DNA of 8,293 nt, taken from NCBI GenBank assembly GCA_023140095.1, contig JAGLMJ010000046.1, forward strand, positions 1-8,293, written 5' to 3'. This document shows positions 5,587 through 8,293 of the stretch, one piece after another. The stretch's first letter is position 1. Every line of letters starts with the position of its first letter. The notes beneath the pieces are model-generated. The model did not search any database, was not told the DNA's origin, and was given only the letters and a program-made list of their open reading frames with translations. Source of the stretch: Candidatus Omnitrophota bacterium (GTDB lineage Bacteria > Omnitrophota > Koll11 > Zapsychrales > Zapsychraceae). Position numbers and translations under genes: made by a program.

Positions 5587-6771
5587 TTATTTGGCCGAAT
5601 GTTCTTTGATCCACTCGGCGATGCGCTTTGTTCCTTCCTGGATTCTTTCCTCGGAAGTCGCAAAACTTAAACGCATGAACCCGGGAGCACCAAACCCTTC
5701 CCCGGGAATGATCGCGACGTTGACGTCGTCAAGGATCTGCTTGGCAACCTCAAGGGAGGCGCCCAGCTTCGAAAAATCACAAAAGAGATAAAAAGCGCCC
5801 TCGGGTTTAATATAGTCAACTTGAGGTATTTGATCGAACGCGGATGTTATGATCTCCCGTCGCCGCTTGAATTCTTCCCTCATCGCGATGATGCTCTCCT
5901 CGGGCTCTTCAAGAGCCTTCAAAGCGGCCATCTGGCTGATCGAAGACGGATTGGACGTCGAGTGATCCTGAAGTTTCTTGATGTACCCCATGATCTCCTC
6001 GGGCCCGGCGGAATATCCGATCCGCCATCCTGTCATCGCGTAGGCCTTCGACATACCGTTAACGGTAATCGTCAAATCATAGATATCCTTGCCTAGGGAA
6101 GCAATGGACGTATACTGCGTCGTATCATAAATGAGTTTCTCATAGATCTCGTCGCTGATCACATAAATACCCTTGTCCACGCATACCTTGGCGATCGATT
6201 CGAGCTCTTCCTTCGAATACAGCATGCCCGTCGGATTCGATGGCGAATTAAGGATCAATAGTTTCGTTTTGCCCGTAATGTTTTCGGCGAGCTGCTCGGC
6301 CGTGACCTTGAAATGGGTCCGGACGGATGTCGGGAGTATTTTGGAGGTCGCACCGGCAAGCTTGACCATTTCCGGGTAACTGACCCAATAGGGGGAAGGA
6401 ATAAGAACTTCCTCTCCCTCGTCGACTAAGACCTGGATAATGTTATAGATGGAGTGTTTCGCGCCGCACGAAACAGCGATCTGCGAAGGCGTGTACTCTA
6501 GCTGGTTATCTTTTTTGAATTTTGCCGCTATCGCCTTACGCAATTCAACCGTACCGATACTCGGCGTATATTTTGTGAAACCACTTTCAATAGCCTGGAT
6601 CGCGGCGGCCTTGATCGAATCGGAAGTGTCAAAATCAGGTTCCCCGGCGGCAAAATTAACAACATCACATCCCTTGGCTCTGAGTTCCTTGGCCTTTGCC
6701 GTAATCGCTAAAGTGGAAGACCCGACAACCTTGGCGATCCGGCTGTTGATCTTTACAGGTAACGTTTCCAT
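5587..6771 (-). CDS. Pyridoxal-phosphate aspartate aminotransferase (class I, AspB/AspC type)
   Basis: This 394-residue aminotransferase would exchange the amino group between aspartate and 2-oxoglutarate, linking amino acid synthesis to oxaloacetate. Fold type I landmarks are present: FAAGEPDFDT (40-49), KYTPSIG, NSPSNPTG (175-182, Asn179), SDEIYEKL (206-213, Asp207 and Tyr210), the Schiff-base Lys242 in NGMSKAYAMTGWRIGY with phosphate-binding Arg250, and the substrate-carboxylate Arg367 in MRLSFA. SPYWVSYPEM and Lys105 (CGAKHSIYN) resemble the Thermus I-beta subgroup, in which Lys109 contacts the acidic side chain. The residue matching Thermus Lys12, linked to prephenate use, aligns with Gly17, so plain aspartate specificity is the safer call. 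AAGGAG at 6780-6785 is 8 bases from the ATG. The gap to rplQ is 37 bases without a terminator. Aromatic or other amino donors are possible. Confidence 0.92.
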   Translation of the reverse strand: METLPVKINSRIAKVVGSSTLAITAKAKELRAKGCDVVNFAAGEPDFDTSDSIKAAAIQAIESGFTKYTPSIGTVELRKAIAAKFKKDNQLEYTPSQIAVSCGAKHSIYNIIQVLVDEGEEVLIPSPYWVSYPEMVKLAGATSKILPTSVRTHFKVTAEQLAENITGKTKLLILNSPSNPTGMLYSKEELESIAKVCVDKGIYVISDEIYEKLIYDTTQYTSIASLGKDIYDLTITVNGMSKAYAMTGWRIGYSAGPEEIMGYIKKLQDHSTSNPSSISQMAALKALEEPEESIIAMREEFKRRREIITSAFDQIPQVDYIKPEGAFYLFCDFSKLGASLEVAKQILDDVNVAIIPGEGFGAPGFMRLSFATSEERIQEGTKRIAEWIKEHSAK

Positions 6772-6779
6772 TTTCCGTT

Positions 6780-6785
6780 CTCCTT
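6780..6785 (-). promoter_or_regulatory. Ribosome binding site of the aspartate aminotransferase
   Basis: A near-consensus AAGGAG stands 8 bases before the ATG at 6771, the best Shine-Dalgarno in the window. It fits a gene that is translated independently of rplQ even if it shares the mRNA. Confidence 0.65.
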
Positions 6786-6808
6786 AAATGGATTCTTTTA
6801 AAAAGAAA

Positions 6809-7426
6809 TTATTTCCCCGAAGACTTCCGGTTAAAGATCTTCCTGATGCCGGAAAACTTGATTCCCCGTTTTTCCTTCTCTGCGCCGGGAACAGCCTTCT
6901 GTGGCTTGACAACATCCTTTTTCGATGACTGGTCTTTGACGTCCTTTTCAGCGCTGTCTTGGGCCTGAATCTTCGCCTCTGGTATTTGTGTTTCGGCTTT
7001 GGAAGGAACAGCTTCTAAACTTTTCTTTTTAGCCGCTGCCGTAGACTTGGGTTTGCTGATAACAATTTCTTCCTTTTCGGTAAGTTCAAGAAATGCCAGT
7101 CTGGCATTGTCCCCGCGCCGGTTGCCCAGCGGAATGATCCTTGTATATCCTCCTACCCGGTCCTTGAAACGCGGTGAGGTTTTCGTGAAAAGATTACTGA
7201 CGAGCTTGTGATCGCATAAAATCGCAAAGGCCCGGCGCTTATCGGCAAGAGTCCCCTTCTTTCCCAAAGTAATAAGCTTATCGACGAGCTTCCTGGCTTC
7301 TTTGGCCTTCGCCTGCGTCGTGCAGATCCTTTGCTGGATCAATGTCGCCTTAGCGATATCCCGGACCGTCGCTTTGCGCGCGGATGAATTCCGGCTTAAT
7401 TTATTTCCTGCAATACCGTGTCTCAT
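6809..7426 (-). CDS. rplQ: 50S ribosomal protein L17 with long charged C-terminal extension
   Basis: L17 is a large-subunit protein near the peptide exit tunnel. Residues 1-117 are a complete L17: MRHGIAGNKLSRNSSARKA at the start, TTQAKAKEARKLVDKLITL (36-54), the PRFKDRVGGYTRIIPLGNRRGDNA block (85-108) and AFLELTE at the end. Typical L17 proteins stop near 115-130 residues; this one continues to 205. The extra 88 residues are rich in Lys, Glu, Ala, Ser and Gln, look unstructured, and end with a basic stretch, RGIKFSGIRKIFNRKSSGK. The extension is in one continuous frame with a normal stop, so it is not an obvious frameshift or fusion to a known domain. The gene follows rpoA by 18 bases, the standard order in the alpha operon, with AGGAAG at 7437-7442 as ribosome site. 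Confidence 0.95.
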   Translation of the reverse strand: MRHGIAGNKLSRNSSARKATVRDIAKATLIQQRICTTQAKAKEARKLVDKLITLGKKGTLADKRRAFAILCDHKLVSNLFTKTSPRFKDRVGGYTRIIPLGNRRGDNARLAFLELTEKEEIVISKPKSTAAAKKKSLEAVPSKAETQIPEAKIQAQDSAEKDVKDQSSKKDVVKPQKAVPGAEKEKRGIKFSGIRKIFNRKSSGK

Positions 7427-7444
7427 AGTTTTCTTTCTTCCTGA

Positions 7445-8293
7445 TTAGTCTTTCTTTCGTAACTTTTTGGGATCCACCTTCATGCCTAAACTCAAGCCCA
7501 TGACCTTGAGGATCTCATTGATCTCTGTTAAGGACTTTTTCCCAAAATTGCGGTACGTCAAAAGCTCGGACTCCGGCTTTCGGACAAGTTCGGCGATCGT
7601 TTTAATATTTCCATCCTTCAGGCAGTTCGCGCTACGCACCGACAACTCCAATTCAGAGATCGGAAGGCGTAACTTCTCATATAATGCCTTCTCTTCGACA
7701 GATACTTCCTCTTCCTCTTCTTCCTCTTCGGGGAGCTGTCCGTAGCTGACGAACACATCGAGATGGCGCTGTAAGATATTCGCCCCGAATAACATCGCTT
7801 CTTTCGGGCTCACCCCGCCATTGGTATGCACTTCCATGATCAGCCGGTCATAATCCGTTCGCTGACCGACACGGGTGTTCTCCACATTATAACTCACGCG
7901 CACAATAGGTGTAAAAATAGAGTCGACCGCAATGGCGTCGACGACATCTTTTTTATTTTGCTCGGCAGTGACATAACCGCGGCCGCGGGAGACTTCCATT
8001 TCAATATTGAGCTTTGTATCACGCGACAATGTCGCGATGTGCAGGTCCGGATTTAAGACCTCGATGGTCTCATCGCAAATAATATCCGCTGCCGTTATTT
8101 CCCCTTTTTTCTCCGCTTTGATAAAGATCGGTTTCGGCACCTTGGAATGAGAACGTAAAACCAGTCTCTTGACATTGAGGATGATCTCGGAAACAGATTC
8201 CATGACACCAGGGATCGTGGAATACTCGTGCCTGACACCATCGATCTTAAGGGAGGTGACCGCGCTTCCTTCGATCGATGACAACAAAATACG
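7445..8293 (-). CDS. rpoA: RNA polymerase alpha subunit, 5' end cut by window edge
   Basis: Alpha dimerises to seed RNA polymerase assembly, and its C-terminal domain contacts UP elements and activators. The frame is open to the right edge: the first visible residues are RILLSS, matching E. coli position 45, so about 44 residues are missing. 282 residues are visible, and an internal TTG at 8287 is Leu, not a start. The N-terminal domain shows AVTSLKIDGVRHEYSTIPGV and the dimerisation segments through GANILQRHLDVF. The linker contains an unbroken run of eight glutamates after GQLP. The C-terminal domain has SVRSANCLKDGNIKTI, whose Arg and Asn match E. coli Arg265 and Asn268 for UP-element DNA, and RNFGKKSLTEI. 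It ends with a lysine-rich tail. It leads directly into rplQ. Confidence 0.97.
   Translation of the reverse strand, partial: RILLSSIEGSAVTSLKIDGVRHEYSTIPGVMESVSEIILNVKRLVLRSHSKVPKPIFIKAEKKGEITAADIICDETIEVLNPDLHIATLSRDTKLNIEMEVSRGRGYVTAEQNKKDVVDAIAVDSIFTPIVRVSYNVENTRVGQRTDYDRLIMEVHTNGGVSPKEAMLFGANILQRHLDVFVSYGQLPEEEEEEEEVSVEEKALYEKLRLPISELELSVRSANCLKDGNIKTIAELVRKPESELLTYRNFGKKSLTEINEILKVMGLSLGMKVDPKKLRKKD
7710..7733 (-). repeat. Simple GAA/GAG codon repeat coding the RpoA poly-glutamate linker
   Basis: The plus strand shows a CTTCCTCTTC-type pyrimidine tract, which on the coding strand is a run of eight GAA/GAG codons between the two domains of RpoA. The mixed codons (not a pure trinucleotide) suggest selection for acidity more than recent slippage. 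Linker length in alpha is known to tolerate variation. Confidence 0.7.

Noticed and set aside
6793..6807. Perfect AT-rich palindrome (7-base arms TTCTTTT/AAAAGAA) just after the rplQ stop, considered as terminator or operator.
   Set aside because: It contains a single G-C pair per arm and a one-base centre, so it would not form a stable terminator hairpin; AT-rich gaps give such palindromes by chance.
160..8277. CGATCG occurs at least eight times (for example 160, 657, 1609, 1834, 4843, 6192, 7594, 8272), more than the about two expected by base composition.
   Set aside because: All copies lie inside genes and are explained by frequent ATC, GTC, GCG and GAT codons; no spacing or flank pattern like a dispersed repeat was seen.
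8285..8287. A TTG codon at 8287 as start of RpoA.
   Set aside because: The frame continues to the window edge with the conserved RIL of the RRILLSS motif, so this is an internal leucine of a truncated gene.

Overview
The window reads as ordinary bacterial chromosome with no sign of mobile DNA. Every credible gene lies on the minus strand, so the window runs from right to left. GC content is moderate (roughly half, by eye). Genes are packed with gaps of 0 to about 100 bases, and no stretch above 300 bases lacks a gene. I saw no tRNA, rRNA, CRISPR, insertion sequence, attachment site or replication origin. An LpxL/HtrB-type acyltransferase and a PilT ATPase suggest a diderm (Gram-negative type) bacterium. 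The gene mix and protein style fit an uncultured PVC-related lineage such as Omnitrophota, but that placement is a guess from general resemblance, not a demonstrated one.

Region 1 (8293 to 5587): the end of the ribosomal alpha operon. rpoA (5' end cut by the window edge) is followed by rplQ, here with an 88-residue charged tail, and then by a class I (subgroup I-beta/gamma-like) aspartate aminotransferase. Region 2 (5554 to 3261): a pilT retraction ATPase gene with no other pilus genes nearby, then an isocitrate/isopropylmalate dehydrogenase family gene. Gaps from rpoA to this dehydrogenase are 18 to 37 bases with no convincing terminator, so all five genes may share read-through from the ribosomal operon. 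A GC-rich hairpin followed by a T-rich tract (3191-3234, minus strand) closes this unit.

Region 3 (3161 to 1): a second, very tight unit. lipB (octanoyltransferase, probably TTG start) is followed after 2 bases by a free-standing 83-residue lipoyl-domain protein. That ORF overlaps by ATGA a GT28-type diacylglycerol/MGDG-like glycosyltransferase. The glycosyltransferase overlaps by 8 bases a lipid A-type acyltransferase, which overlaps by TAATG a GT2 glycosyltransferase that runs off the left edge. The last three genes look like a glycolipid or envelope-lipid assembly set.

The most notable points are the pairing of a lipoyl-attachment enzyme with a lone lipoyl carrier inside a translationally coupled envelope-lipid cluster, the unusual coenzyme-site residues of the dehydrogenase, and the L17 tail. 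None of these amounts to proof of a new system.
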